The notes under the pieces are model-generated. The model was given only the letters and a program-made list of their open reading frames with translations, did no database searches and was not told the origin of the DNA. Positions 1 to 11,411 of a DNA stretch of 64,000 nt are shown here, one piece after another. Positions within the stretch are counted from its first letter, which is position 1. Every line of letters begins with the position of its first letter. Position numbers and translations under genes: made by a program. The DNA comes from Megaleporinus macrocephalus (Eukaryota; Chordata; Actinopteri; Characiformes; Anostomidae): NCBI GenBank assembly GCA_021613375.1, contig CM038725.1, positions 15,214,175 through 15,278,174 of the forward strand, given 5' to 3'.

Positions 1-479
1 GTAAAAATAATAGTATAGTAATACAATACAATAATAATAACATATACATTAAAATACCATTTTTATTTGTATAACATAATAATATAACAATATGATAATT
101 AAGATACAATTAGAATACACTAACACTACAAACATTCATTTTATTCTCTTACAATATCAGTTTATTTTTATCCAGAAATTTTGGGAAAAATAAGAGAACA
201 CCAGTCTACGGAGAACACACTACGCATTTGAATGCACAGTTACTGTTTATTTACTGAATGTAACATATTGCACATAAAACGTGGCCTGTGCAAGTTATGG
301 CTCGTTTTATAGTATATGTTTTAATATTTTACGACTTGTATTTTATCCTAGGGTCATTTTTTTCATTCAGTACCGCAAGAACATTAAAAAATCGAGCTGT
401 TAGACAAACCAAAAAAAAAGTATTTAGGTATAGGTAATATATCGGTCAGCACTATTTGAGCCTAATGTCTAATGTGGTT
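1..479. other. AT-rich intronic sequence, nothing recognised
   Basis: This is strongly AT-rich sequence with many TAATA and ACAATA runs. I see no coding exon, repeat family or RNA gene. It presumably lies in the intron upstream of the first exon in the window. Confidence 0.5.
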
Positions 480-1045
480 CACTGATGGCTACAGACCGCT
501 GTAGCCCAAATAATTTCAGCCAGCGTCCGCGCGAGAGCGAGCAAGAGAATGAGGAACGGAAATAAAAATCAGTGGCTAAATTATTGCCTGATTGCTCATT
601 CCCCAAAGAGGCCGGGCATCATTTGGTGAAAAGCATTTAATAATTGCTTTTAGGGCCCGTGTCAGACGCATGCAATTCCCCGCACTAATGGGCCAGCTAG
701 GTAGAGCCAGGCCCCAAGGGTCAGCGCAGGACTCGGTCCAGCCAGCAGCCAGACAGCACCATCTAGAACCGCATGTGTTTGCGCTTCGCTGGGAGAAAGA
801 GCGAGTGAGGGAGAGAGTGAATGAAAGGAGAGAATGGGGCGAGCGAGCGTGGAGGAGATGAAGTGGCAGTAAGTGCAACCCAAAGGGGAAAAGCACTTCA
901 GCGTCAGTTTAATACGCCAGGCCGGGGATTTGGCAGCGCGCCACACAGCAATTGTTTACCTTTTTGCTCACTGGCTGCATCTGTTCTGTTTTGTAAACGG
1001 CACTAAACTATCCGCCCGTAAACACCGGAATCAATAACAACTGTT
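480..1045. promoter_or_regulatory. Candidate conserved non-coding block
   Basis: Composition changes sharply from the AT-rich left flank to balanced, non-repetitive sequence. It has homeodomain-type cores (TTTAATAATTGC near 638), a TGCAATTCC motif and forkhead-like TGTTTAC and GTAAACA words near 953 and 1018. Short open frames overlap on both strands and none resembles a protein. Such blocks in large introns are often regulatory elements of neighbouring developmental genes, but no alignment was possible here. Confidence 0.3.
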
Positions 1046-1073
1046 TGGGGATTTCCCTGCCTCCCCACGTTTC

Positions 1074-1200
1074 TTTTCTCTCTCTCTCTCTCTCTCTCTC
1101 TCCCCTCTCTCTCTCACTTACTTTCTCTCTCTGTTGCCTCTTGCCATTTTTCACTGCCACTCCTCTCCTTCCTCTCTCTTCCTCTCTCACTCTTTCTCCC
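1074..1200. repeat. Polypyrimidine (CT)n tract
   Basis: A run of CT dinucleotides at about 1077-1101 is followed by imperfect pyrimidine-rich sequence to about 1200. The Ser/Leu-rich frame across it is a by-product of the repeat. Confidence 0.85.
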
Positions 1201-1754
1201 CTTCCCTCACTACATGTCAGTCAAAGCAAGCGTGACGCAAATTTTGTTGTTGGTGTAAGAAGAGTGCCTTTGAGGAAAAGGATGTGTATTTACAATTACA
1301 ATAGGGTCTATTTATTTTCTTAGTTGCCCTCTGGAGAAAGCGGGGAGATTAAAGTTGGGGTACATCGGTGTCATTAACAATATACTTTTACCCTTGTGAG
1401 AACTTTTCAGCTCTTTGAAAACCTGTCAATAGAAAAATGAATTTGGGTTTCGAAGCACTAGCGGTTTCCTGCCTTTGGTTAGCTGTCACAGACTGTTAAC
1501 TGTACTGAAACAGCATTCATTAAACCTAGAGCCTCTCTTCTCTGCTCTGCATAAATAACCTGTTGACCTGTAGGCTTTTGTTTTGGTTTTTAATGTTAAG
1601 TTGTATTATTCAGTAGTCCTCAATTATTTAGTTACAAAGTTCACGAATGAATAGCTGGGCCCATGTATAGAATATTCAGAGCACATTTCCTTGTATTTTA
1701 TTTTTGTTTTTTAAACGTGTTGGGACTTCTTTTATATAAATCATGTATAAAAAA

Positions 1755-2062
1755 GGTTATTAGACAGATGGCCAAGAAGGCTCCGAGCTCACGGGAAGGT
1801 CAGGGCTTTTTGGGCCTCCCACCATATAGGGCCATATACCCTGCAGTGTTATCTTGGGAGCTTCTATTTGAGAACCACTCTACCCAAAAGAATTATGACG
1901 TGGCCAGGTGTACAAGGCCCGAAAAAAGCTGTAGGCAGCCCTATCAAAGACAAGCAAGCACAGTCATCTTTGAGACCAGGTTGGACCAGGGCAGACCAGG
2001 GTGTGAGAGCTCAGAGAAACATCGCTATCGCAAGCCCTTCGAATAAAAAGCTTAAACTCTGA
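1755..2062. other. Unidentified GC-richer block ending with AATAAA
   Basis: This block differs from its AT-rich surroundings and carries words such as GGGCCTCCCACC and GACCAGGTTGGACC. It ends in AATAAAAAGC near 2043. It could be a retroelement or LTR remnant, or a processed-transcript fragment, but I recognise no family and find no clear terminal repeats. The frame across it (1663-2046) has no recognisable domain. Confidence 0.25.
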
Positions 2063-2173
2063 ACTGGTCTCCCTCTTCATTCTGACGTCAAAAAACGAAG
2101 TTACGACAAACATAAAGTCCTCTTATATGATCTTTTTGTGGGTTTGCTCCTGAGACCTAAGCAGGTTCCTATA

Positions 2174-3459
2174 AGACTGCTATGAGACTGCTATGAGACT
2201 GCTATGAGACTGCTATGAGACTAATATGAGACTGATATGAGACTGATATGAGACTGATATGAGACTAATATGACACTGATATAAGACTGATATGAAACTG
2301 ATATAAGACTGATATGAGACTGCTATAAGACTGATATGAGACTGATATGAGACTGATATAAGACTGATATGAGACTGATATAAGACTGACATGACACTGA
2401 TATAAGACTGATATGACACTGATATAAGACTGATATGACACTGATATAAGACTGATATGAGACAGATATGAGACTGATATGACACTGATATAAGACTGAT
2501 ATGAAACTGATACAAGACTGCTATAAGACTGATATGCGACTAATATGAGACTGATATGAGACTGATATGAGACTGATATGAGACTGATATGAGACTGATA
2601 TAAGACTGATATAAGACTGATATGAGACTGATATGAGACTGATATGAGACTGATATAAGACTGATATAAGACTGATATAAGACTGATATGCGACTAATAT
2701 CAGACTGATATGAGACTGATATGAGACTAATATAAGACTGATATGAGACTGATATGTGACTGATATAAGACTGATATGAGACTGATATGAGACTAATATA
2801 AGACTGATATGTGACTGATATAAGACTGATATGAGACAGATATGAGACTGATATAAGACTGATATGAGACTGATATAAGACTGACATGACACTGATATAA
2901 GACTGATATGAGACTGATATGAGACTGATATGAGACTGATATGAGACTGATATGACACTGATATAAGACTGATATGAGACAGATATGAGACTGATATGAC
3001 ACTGATATAAGACTGATATGAAACTGATATAAGACTGATATGAGACTGCTATAAGACTGATATGGGACTGATATGAGACTGATATGAGACTGATATGAGA
3101 CTGATATGAGACTGATATGAGACTGATATGAGACTGATATGAGACTGATATGAGACTGATATAAGACTGATATGAGACTGATATGAGACTGATATAAGAC
3201 TGATATGACACTGATATAAGACTGATATGAGACAGATATGAGACTGATATGACACTGATATAAGACTGATATGAAACTGATATAAGACTGATATGAGACT
3301 GCTATAAGACTGATATGGGACTGATATGAGACTGATATGACACTGATATAAGACTGATATGAGACAGATATGAGACTGATATGACACTGATATAAGACTG
3401 ATATGAGACTGCTATAAGACTGATATGAGACTGATATGAGACTGATATGAGACTGATAG
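2174..3459. repeat. 11-bp minisatellite (GACTGATATGA)n
   Basis: About 115 tandem copies of an 11-bp unit with a few common variants (ATAAGACTGAT, ATGACACTGAT, CTATGAGACTG). Because three units make 33 bases, several frames stay open on the minus strand and give ISLISVSYQSH-type periodic peptides. These are artefacts of the repeat. The array is intronic, upstream of the first exon seen. Confidence 0.95.
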
Positions 3460-4459
3460 CTCTCAAAGAATGCATGTATTCTGTGATGTCTGCATAGGAG
3501 GTGTGAGACTTTGCTGCAAAATGCCAAGATGCAGTTTATACACCTACCCTAAGATTTGATCCTAGAATGAAACAAGCTGTTTTACCTTATTTGGTGGGCT
3601 CTGATAAATGTGCTCCGATTGCCTGGTGTACAATGAGACACCACAATGATCTCACAGAAGCAATATGTCGAAATAGGTACAGGCAAATAAATCGACTCCT
3701 ATGTAAATAAATTAGGTTGTCATATTGAGTTAGTTATGCCAGTCACTTAGAACTAGCTAGTAGTAATTGTTACTTTAAATGTAAGAAGATCTGCTTCAGC
3801 TGGTGGATGAAATCAGCCAGCACAGTGGTTGGGGTTGTGATGCTATGAAGCTGGAACTGCTTGTCTCTTCTCCTCTCCTGTTTGCCAGCTTGTTTTATGA
3901 GTTTTCCATTCTATCGTAAATGGTGCCACTGTTACATATTGGCACCCGGTACAAGCTGTAGCATTTAAAGTAGAACTAAACATTCCGTTCAGCCTTGTAT
4001 AAAGGTGGACATTGAGCAGGCTTACTGATATTGGTTGCTTAGAAAGAGTGTTAAAAGTGCTAGGTTTTGATATGTATAGTCCACCATTGCCTTTGATTAT
4101 TTCTTGGTGGGCCAGAATGTAACCTGGTATATGTTAATATGTAAATCTACATATTTTGTGAATGTAGGATTTGTATCTGAGGTATGTTCTATATACCGAA
4201 CTCTCATTATGTCTGATATGATAATAAACATACAGTTTTCCATTGTTAAAAGGTATTTACATACTACATCAAAGGTGAAGGAAGACCCTTTATGTGCTTA
4301 ACATGCTCAGGAGTAGCACCCAGTCATCGGCAAGCTATTTCCCGAGTTTGCCATTGACCCTTAAATGTGCTATTTTTCATGCAAATAAACATTATATGCA
4401 CTTAACATCGCAGTACATCACCCGCTACCCATCTCCTCCTGCATCCTGTCTCTCTTCTT
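3460..4459. other. Intronic sequence, nothing recognised
   Basis: Unique-looking AT-rich sequence with no exon, RNA gene or recognisable repeat. Short open frames near 4104-4479 have no recognisable protein similarity. Confidence 0.4.
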
Positions 4460-4860
4460 TCCCTGCACTTGAGATCTGAGAGTCGTGCCCTTTTAATGAC
4501 CCCTGCCATCGCCTTGGCTTCTTTCTCTCTTTGACTGTAAATGACACGGCTGGCTGCTCCCAGCGCCAACCACCCCTCTCCCCCGCCACACCCGACCACC
4601 TCCTCTCCATCACCGTGTTGTAATAACCCCCATTACGCCTCTAGTGCCCAGGCCATCCTTTCCCACACAGGCCCCTAATGGTTAGCTATGAGAGTGCTAG
4701 CTTAATAAGCCATTAATGGATGGGCAATAAATAGCTGGGCTATGGCTGTATGGGAGCAAGACAAGCCAGCATGACAGCGGGCTATTAAACATGAAGGTGA
4801 GATGCCAGGCGTAAGTGTGAGTTAGTGGCGGCGGAGAGAGTGACCTGAGTTCAAGGGTAG
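4460..4860. promoter_or_regulatory. Candidate conserved non-coding block
   Basis: Balanced-composition, non-repetitive segment containing several homeodomain-like TAATGG and TTAATAAG words around 4675-4735 (for example GCCATTAATGGATGGGC). It is flanked by AT-rich intron. It is proposed as a regulatory candidate on composition alone. Confidence 0.3.
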
Positions 4861-5829
4861 AGCTGGAGCAAAACAAAAAGAGAGAGAGTGAGAGGGAGTA
4901 TGAACGAGGGAGCTCAAGCTAAAGGACTGGAATTTGTTTCTTACTTAGTTTTTTTTTAAAGATAAAGGTAAAAACGACTATGGCAAAAGACAAGATTACC
5001 CTTCTCTTTGTCATCTGCCGTGTTAGTGGTAATGGGCCGCTGTTTAAACCAATCAGCTATTTCTATAGCCAGTTTTTGTGTACATCAAATAGTATATGAT
5101 TACACCTTTTAGTGCACCCTATAGTCCAGATACAACTGTTCTCCCCAGTTGAGAGCCAAAATTGCTTAAAAGAAATGCAATTATAAGCATATAAAGCTTT
5201 TAAAGAGAAGCGCTGCTGCAGAGCTGTGTCGCGGAATTGCTTTCAAAGTTAGTGTCAGTGTTTGTGTCAGTGTTTCTTTTAAATATCTCGCTATGTTAGC
5301 AGGACCTGTGTGTTATACAGGATGCTTATTGATTGCTTTATGTAAATGTTAGTAGATAGATACATCTAGTTAGTAGATACAATACATCTTGAGCTGTGAT
5401 TGCAGTCACCTCGCAGTCTTGTTGAATAAATAGGGTTGATACAGACTAGTCACCTTTACTGCTCGGCGATGACACATTAAGCTATATGCTGAGTAGTCTG
5501 ATCATGTGAGTAGTACACTAACAACATCTTTCAGAGAAAAAAACGTGTGAAGACTCAGCCTAGAGCTCAGATTTCTGAAGGCTAGCGATACAGGTCATTC
5601 CAGGTCATGTTGGAAAAGGCACATCTTGCTTTACTGATCTGTGAAGTTTGGCTTTGTCATGGATTTGTACAGTAGGAGGCTTATTTGAGCAGGTCTGCAT
5701 TCAAGTCATAAAGTCTGCTTTTGTCAGTTTACACAACAAGTACCACATACCACATTATAACAACTGACTTAGTGTAGCTTAGTCACATAATTCTGATGGC
5801 GTCACATCATTTGTTCAACTAGTCTGACG
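4861..5829. other. Intronic sequence, nothing recognised
   Basis: No exon, transposon terminus or array is visible. There are short AG-rich and T-rich runs near 4880-4960. Confidence 0.4.
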
Positions 5830-6310
5830 TTTCAAGATTCAAGATTCAAGAGTTTTATTGTTATATGCACAGCAGAACAGACAGTTACACTGTACAATGA
5901 AATTCTTACTTTGCTGCTCCTTCATTCACCAATAGATAAGATAACAAAGTATAATAATATAAGTTGAAGTAAATAAAAGTATTTTTTATAGAGTTAAAAA
6001 ATAAAAAATAAAAGTTACGTGTGTTTTTATGTGCATGTATGAAGATCAGCAGCCATAAAGTGCAAGTTGCAAGTAACAAATGTAAACAATAATGTTTTGT
6101 GCGAGTAGTGACTGTCAACAGTATTGTATGTAAACAGCAGTACAGTAAGTGTAAGGTTCAGTTAAAATCAGACCAGTTAAAACCAGTTCAGATAAGAGAG
6201 GTTAGAGAGGTAGTGCGTGAGGTGTTCACAAGCCTGATGGCCTGTAAGTAGAAACTGTTTGTCAGTCTTGTAGTCCTGGACTTAACACTCCTAACGTCTT
6301 TGTAGATGTT
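5830..6310. repeat. Interspersed fish repeat fragment
   Basis: It begins with a triplicated GATTCAAGATTCAAGA motif, followed by AGTTTTATTGTTATATGCACAG and TACACTGTACAATGAAATTC, and later CCTGATGGCCTGTAAGTAGAAACTG. This combination is typical of a very abundant dispersed element of teleost genomes. The copy is degenerate and no coding capacity remains. Family assignment is from memory and tentative. Confidence 0.6.
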
Positions 6311-6929
6311 GGGTCAACTTGGCATCAAAACCAACAAATGTAGCTTTTAAAACAAGTGGCTCATATTGGAATAAGCATTTATAAATGTTTATGTAGTTGC
6401 ATGTGTATATCAGTTGCAATGATGGGCGTATGTAGATGTCTTATAGTGTTACAGAGCAGGCTTTTAAAACGTTAAATGAGATTAAAATATTAAGAAGAAG
6501 ATATTGTCAGGAAAGAAAACCAGGCTTACTGTAATAAAGCTCTTTCTGTATTGAAAAGCCTGATGTTAGTGTGCAGGAAGGACTATTGTGATTCTTGATT
6601 CTTGCAGGTGGAAAAGAGAGAGCTAAACTGTCCCTCATAGATCAGACGCTTTTAATTTGTCTGCCGGAGGGTATCATATCTTATAATGGATGTTCTGTGT
6701 TCATCATCCTTTTCAACAGGGAAATTGCAGCTTTCTGTTCTCTTAACCCTTAAAATCCCAGACTTATGTACATACTAAGACGTGTTACTCTGTAAAAACA
6801 TACACACGACAGTGCAAACTGGCTAAGTTGTTGTTAGGCTCTAAAAATAAAACATAATAAAACACCTATAATCTATTACTTTGTTACATAAAACAAAATG
6901 GATGAAAAGGGACCTGTCTTTAATTTACA

Positions 6930-7438
6930 GCTGTTATGTGGGTGGGGGTCATTCTCAGCACAGCAGTGACGCTGACGTGGTGGTGGGGTGTTAGTGTGTG
7001 TTGCGCTGGTCCAAGGGGATCAGACACAGCAGTGTTGCTGGAGGTTTTAAATACTGTGTCCAATCACTGTCCACACTATACCTTTTTTTTTTGGTGGACA
7101 TCCTGTAGTCCTTCCTTAGTGGTCATAGGCTGCTGCCTAAAGGAGACTGTTGCCTGGATAGTTTTGGTTGGTGGACAGTTCTCGGTCTGATCCACGCATA
7201 GCAGCGCAACACATGCTAACACATCAGTTTCACTGCAGTGCTGAAAATGATCCACCACCCTAATAATACCTGCTCTGTGGTGGTCCTGAGGGGGTCCTGA
7301 CCACCGAACAACAAGGTAATAGATGGCTAATAAAGTATACAGAGAAACAGATGAACTACAGTCTGTAACTGTAAATATACAATATGCACCAACAGTATAT
7401 AGACACAAGGAGGTGGTTTTAATGTTATGGTTGATCGT
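6930..7438. mobile_element. Foldback / MITE-like element with long inverted arms
   Basis: The left arm (about 6944-7040, TCATTCTCAGCACAGCAGTG...) and the reverse complement of the right arm (about 7195-7265, TCATTTTCAGCACTGCAGTG...) align over some 80-90 bases, so the segment is an imperfect palindrome. The right part continues through TAATAATACCTGCTCTGTGG to the terminus-like GGTGGTTTTAATGTTATGG at 7414-7432. It is similar to a non-autonomous family common in otophysan fish. It abuts a (TA)n tract, probably a target or a post-insertion expansion. Confidence 0.65.

Positions 7439-7529
<91 letters not shown>
7439..7529. repeat. (TA)n microsatellite
   Basis: About 45 TA dinucleotides with one interruption (TACATA near 7447). 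It directly follows the foldback element. Confidence 0.98.
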
Positions 7530-7533
<4 letters not shown>

Positions 7534-7774
7534 TGTGGCTGGCTGCAGATACTGCTATATAAGTAGATACACATTTATTGTGTAATGTAATATGTATGAC
7601 AGGTTCCATAATACTATAAGAAACTCTGCTTCATATGGAGATTCATATCGCAGCTCATGGTGTTGCTGGAGCATCTCTCCATGCATTCATGCAGCCATTT
7701 TCCATGCAGTGCTCCACGGCTTCTCCAGGTCCCTGTGGAACCCATTAATGAAGCACTGGAGAGCTGAGAAGATA

Positions 7775-7775
<1 letters not shown>

Positions 7776-7831
<56 letters not shown>
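7776..7831. repeat. (CA)n microsatellite
   Basis: An uninterrupted run of about 28 CA units. Confidence 0.98.
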
Positions 7832-7835
<4 letters not shown>

Positions 7836-7869
7836 TAGACATGATTTCATTCTGAGGTGCCCACTAGCC

Positions 7870-8520
7870 AGCTCTTGGGTTTAACTTTTTGCTTCTGCTT
7901 CTGCATCAGGATAATCATCTGCCCAGACTGGCATGTGCAAATGGGAGCTGATCGAAAAAAAGCGAGGGGGGGGAAAAATAACACAAATAAAGATATTTAT
8001 AGCCCCCCACCCCCTCAGTCTCCCCCTTTGCCTGATTAAGCTGAAGGAAACGAGGGAATAAGTATGTTGTCATATTGTCAGATTTGTTCTAACAATGTGA
8101 CAAAATTACATTAGGATCCAGAGGCAATAATGTTGCAATTATTGGGTCTTCTTTCTTTCTGTTTTTTCACTGCCTCCATCCCTCCATCCCCGCCATACTC
8201 AATCATCCCAGAGCTTTTCACAGCTTCTGTTAATGCCTTCCTGATCCACTCCCCAATGCCTTTTCTGTCGGAGGAACTCATTTAAGAGCACATACAAAAA
8301 AGTATTTGTCGGAGTGTCGGAGAATACAGCAGCGCTCTCCTCGGCGGCCTATTCTTCTGCCCTAATGCGGAACATCCCCCGGGTGATGGCTTTGGCAGCT
8401 TCAGAAATGGGAAAGCCATATTTGAGACAGGGGTCATGGACGGGTGAGCCGAGAAAAAAAGTTTGTGCTCGTTTGCGACGTCGGGGTGAGCTTTTTTGAG
8501 CGAGAACTTTTGCGGCGATT
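7870..8520. promoter_or_regulatory. Candidate conserved non-coding blocks
   Basis: Mixed-composition sequence with words such as GCATGTGCAAATGGGAGCTG (octamer-like ATGCAAAT variant, near 7932) and GGAGGAACTCATTTAAGAGC (near 8270). It lies between a CA repeat and transposon sequence. There is no protein similarity. It is proposed as a regulatory candidate only. Confidence 0.25.
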
Positions 8521-8740
8521 GATGGAGTGGAGGCAGTCTAGGTCGGGGTGTCTGGTGTGTTTGTGTGCCTAAAGACGGCCCAGAGGAAACTGTGGCAGAG
8601 CGGCTGTGACTTTCTAAACTCTAGGCTTATTATTCAGTTCTAGAACTTCAAATTTCAGTACACTATCAAACATCTAAAATCATGTATTGAAAGTGTAAAC
8701 TCTCCTGCTTACTCACAAGCGTCTCTCGTTTGAAGGTTGT

Positions 8741-10056
8741 ACACTACTGTGTAAAAGTTTTGGACACCCCAGAACTGATGTAAATAAGCATAAGTACAGT
8801 ACAATATAGTATGAATATTTTATTTTGAAAGAAATAGATAATGTATTGTGCAGAAGTTTAAAGAAGAAAGTTTAGTTCCAGATTTCACCTGGATGGTTCC
8901 GACACTTATTTATGTTCCTTCAGCAGCAATCTTGATTAGCTCGATGAAGCACTGACTAATCAAAGCAGGTATTAGATGAGAATAATACAAATAATACTGG
9001 GTTGACATATGGAAAAGCTTGTAAAGGGTTATGTAAAACCATAAGTAATATGTAAAATTAGAGATTGTTGTTTTTAAGGCTGATTCCGATAGCCGATACC
9101 AATCGAGGGTGGGGCTATATGTAGTTATTAGCTAAAGCAAGTCATAAAACATGGTCGAAACTGGTTTATTTCCATTTTTAACGAGCTTATGAAACAGCAT
9201 AATATTTTTAACAAAATGAACAGTAAATAAACAAAGTAAATCAAACAAATATCCCCAACACTGCAATCATTCAATTTAGACTCTTTATTTAAAACGAAAA
9301 AAGCTAATTAAATAAATGCAGTAAAACTGTAGTCATTAAACGCAGACTCTGTTATTTTAAACGACAAACTGCAATCATTAAATGTAGATCTAGAATTGCT
9401 GCTGCTGTTCTGTTCGTACCGGTCAGATCTGGTCTGCACGGTTCTCTAGGTTGTTTGTTTTGTGCTAGCTGATACTCACTGTATTCAGCCGTGTGCAGTG
9501 TCGTATCAGATTAGTAGTGTTAGATGTCTTTGTTCCCACGAGACACGCTGATTTTACACATTTTAAAAACCTCCTGGATGAGTCTGCGTCACATACGGTA
9601 AACACTGCCAGGCGGACGACAAGCTTTCTATCAGCGCATGCTGTTCTCGTGACCTCACTGCTTTACTCAGTCTGTGGAAAATGAAAGGATATGTATTTCC
9701 ACCTAGTGGTTCAGATAGGAATTGCAGGGACCTGACCGGAGGGGGTTCTCCTCTTCCTGGATGAAACACTAGCTGGAAATACAGAAATTAGGCTCATTTG
9801 TTTAACGCCATCAATCAGCTCTCGCGACCGGCTAAATTGGAGAAATATCGGCCGATTACTGATCACATATTTTAATTAAAAATCAGCCGATACCGATACA
9901 TAGCCGATCGATTCTTCCATCTCTATGTAAAAGCAGTTCTGTATTCATATTATTTGAATATTAAGTGTTTTGCTGAGCAAATAAAAGCGCCCTGTCTGGA
10001 AAATAGCTGCTTCAATAAAAGAATGTTCTTATGTGCCTAAAGCGTTTTCACAGGAC
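8741..10056. mobile_element. Non-autonomous TIR DNA transposon (copy A), interrupted
   Basis: The left end (ACTACTGTGTAAAAGTTTTG at about 8744) and the reverse complement of the right end (CCTGTGAAAACGCTTTAGGC, about 10033-10052) form imperfect terminal inverted repeats. The body shares ACAGATGTAAATAAGCATAA-like, CAGCAGCAATCTTGAT and TTTTGCTGAGCAAATAAAAG words with copies at 33829-34185 and 44117-44560. The copy is split by the hAT insertion at 9058-9924; without that insert it is about 450 bases long. Confidence 0.75.
9058..9924. mobile_element. hAT-type element with 8-bp target duplication, nested in copy A
   Basis: The ends read TTAGAGATTG and CCATCTCT, the inner parts carry repeated CCGATACC/GCCGATCG motifs, and the insert is flanked by ATGTAAAA on both sides (9050-9057 and 9925-9932). 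An 8-bp duplication and TAGAGATG-like termini are hallmarks of hAT transposons. No transposase frame is intact, so it is non-autonomous. Shifting the borders by one base gives a 7/8 duplication and the canonical TAGAGAT end. Confidence 0.85.
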
Positions 10057-10846
10057 CGTATATCTTTATTATGTGCAATATGATTATTGTTGTTGGGGGC
10101 ATATCAGGGTGCTTTAGAATCCACACCACAAAGGTTAGTTGGTGTCCCTGATCCCAGGTTTGAGTTATCAGGACATGTTGGATCTCATTCACGCCTGCTG
10201 CTTGTTTGATTGCCGGTTTTAACATGGCCCGGTCTACTTGGCCTCATCACAACACCCCCCCACCCAAAGCACTTATTAGTTGAAATGAGCCTTAAAAGGT
10301 GGGACTTTAGGAGCAGAACTCAGAAGTGTGATCTGATGCATTTCTGTTTCAAATATATAAAAATAGCAGTAAATTACTTTTTAATATGATTAACATTTCA
10401 ATAGATAACATGATAGCCTGTAGGTTACACACTACTTAATCTCTTATACATGACTGCTGATGCAACTTTTTCCTCTTTTCACTTCCTTCGCTACAGTTGT
10501 TCACAAATTGCATGTATATATTCATGCTTCTCAGAAATCTGTTTTGTACAGCAGAGTTTGCATGGCTGGCTGATTAGCTTACTGGGGCTGGCCTGCTAAG
10601 GTTAAGTCTATCCTTTTAAATGATCTGCTTGTCACCGTCCAGTTCCTTTTTCAGTCTTCTCAGTCTTCATGTTTAGTGCTGTGCCCTTATTTAAGTGTAA
10701 GGATGATGTCTGTGTTTAATTGTCTTGTGTTAAAAGTAATGCATTCAATTATAGCACAATTATTATATGCCTTAATGTCTTCTGGCACATTTCACCATTT
10801 CAGTCGTTCATATCTTGATGACCTGAACATTGTTTTCTCACTCCAG
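10057..10846. other. Intronic sequence, nothing recognised
   Basis: Unique-looking intron up to the exon 1 acceptor, with no repeats or RNA genes seen. Confidence 0.4.
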
Positions 10847-11017
10847 CTCCCCAGGAAGCTCCCCGAAGAGCGAGAAACTTCTGCCTGACCTCCCACCAGC
10901 TGAAATGCCTGACACAGCTGGCCAGCACGCTCCTGGAGCTGGAGCGCCGTGTGGAGGATCTGGCAACCGAGCTGGGCTTCCTCAACTGCGCAGGGGAGTC
11001 CGCCTGCAGCCTTAGAG
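10847..11017 (+). CDS. kiaa0825: KIAA0825 exon 1 (in window)
   Basis: 171 bases. The acceptor is CTCCAG at 10841-10846 and the donor is GTAGAG. The exon enters with two bases of a split codon and leaves with one (G). It encodes PQEAPRRARNFCLTSHQ and continues LKCLTQLASTLLELERRVED, matching the human segment around RNFSLPLDKVEFLSQL. This is a helical, amphipathic stretch at the start of the conserved region (DUF4495, from memory). A second acceptor CCCCAG ends at 10854, but it would drop the conserved PQ and change phase, so the first is preferred. A longer frame across the same bases (10830-11015) is a shadow. Confidence 0.9.
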
Positions 11018-11411
11018 GTAGAGGCCGGAGGTTTATGTCTTGAAATGTTGACATCTGATAGCATGTTGTTGCTGTCAAAACAAAACCTTGCCGTTATCTT
11101 AAAATAGTCACTTAAAATAAGAAAAGACAAAATATTACTTGAAAAAAATGATTGAATGTACATTAACGTGACAAGATATTATTCCCAGTAGCGTCTGACT
11201 CTTTCTATTAGTTCAGTCATCATAAAAACATCTTTATGCACTGTAACAGTTTTGATTTTGTGATGATATAGTTATGATGTACTGGTATTGGCCAAGGCAC
11301 ACATGAATAACAAGTCTAAAAAATGATAATAATAGTGATAATAGTTATTACATTATGAGAAGTAACTGTTTAATCAGCTCTACTATATACAAAAATATAT
11401 ATATATATATG

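Noticed and set aside
2213..3527. Several 100-244 codon minus-strand frames with repeated ISLISVSYQSH-like text
   Set aside because: They are translations of the 11-bp array; the period of 33 bases keeps frames open. No gene structure or non-repeat coding part.
10830..11015. 61-codon frame with SSPGSSPKSEKLLPDLPP text as the coding frame of exon 1
   Set aside because: It overlaps exon 1 but does not resemble the human protein and does not join in frame to exon 2; the neighbouring frame does both.
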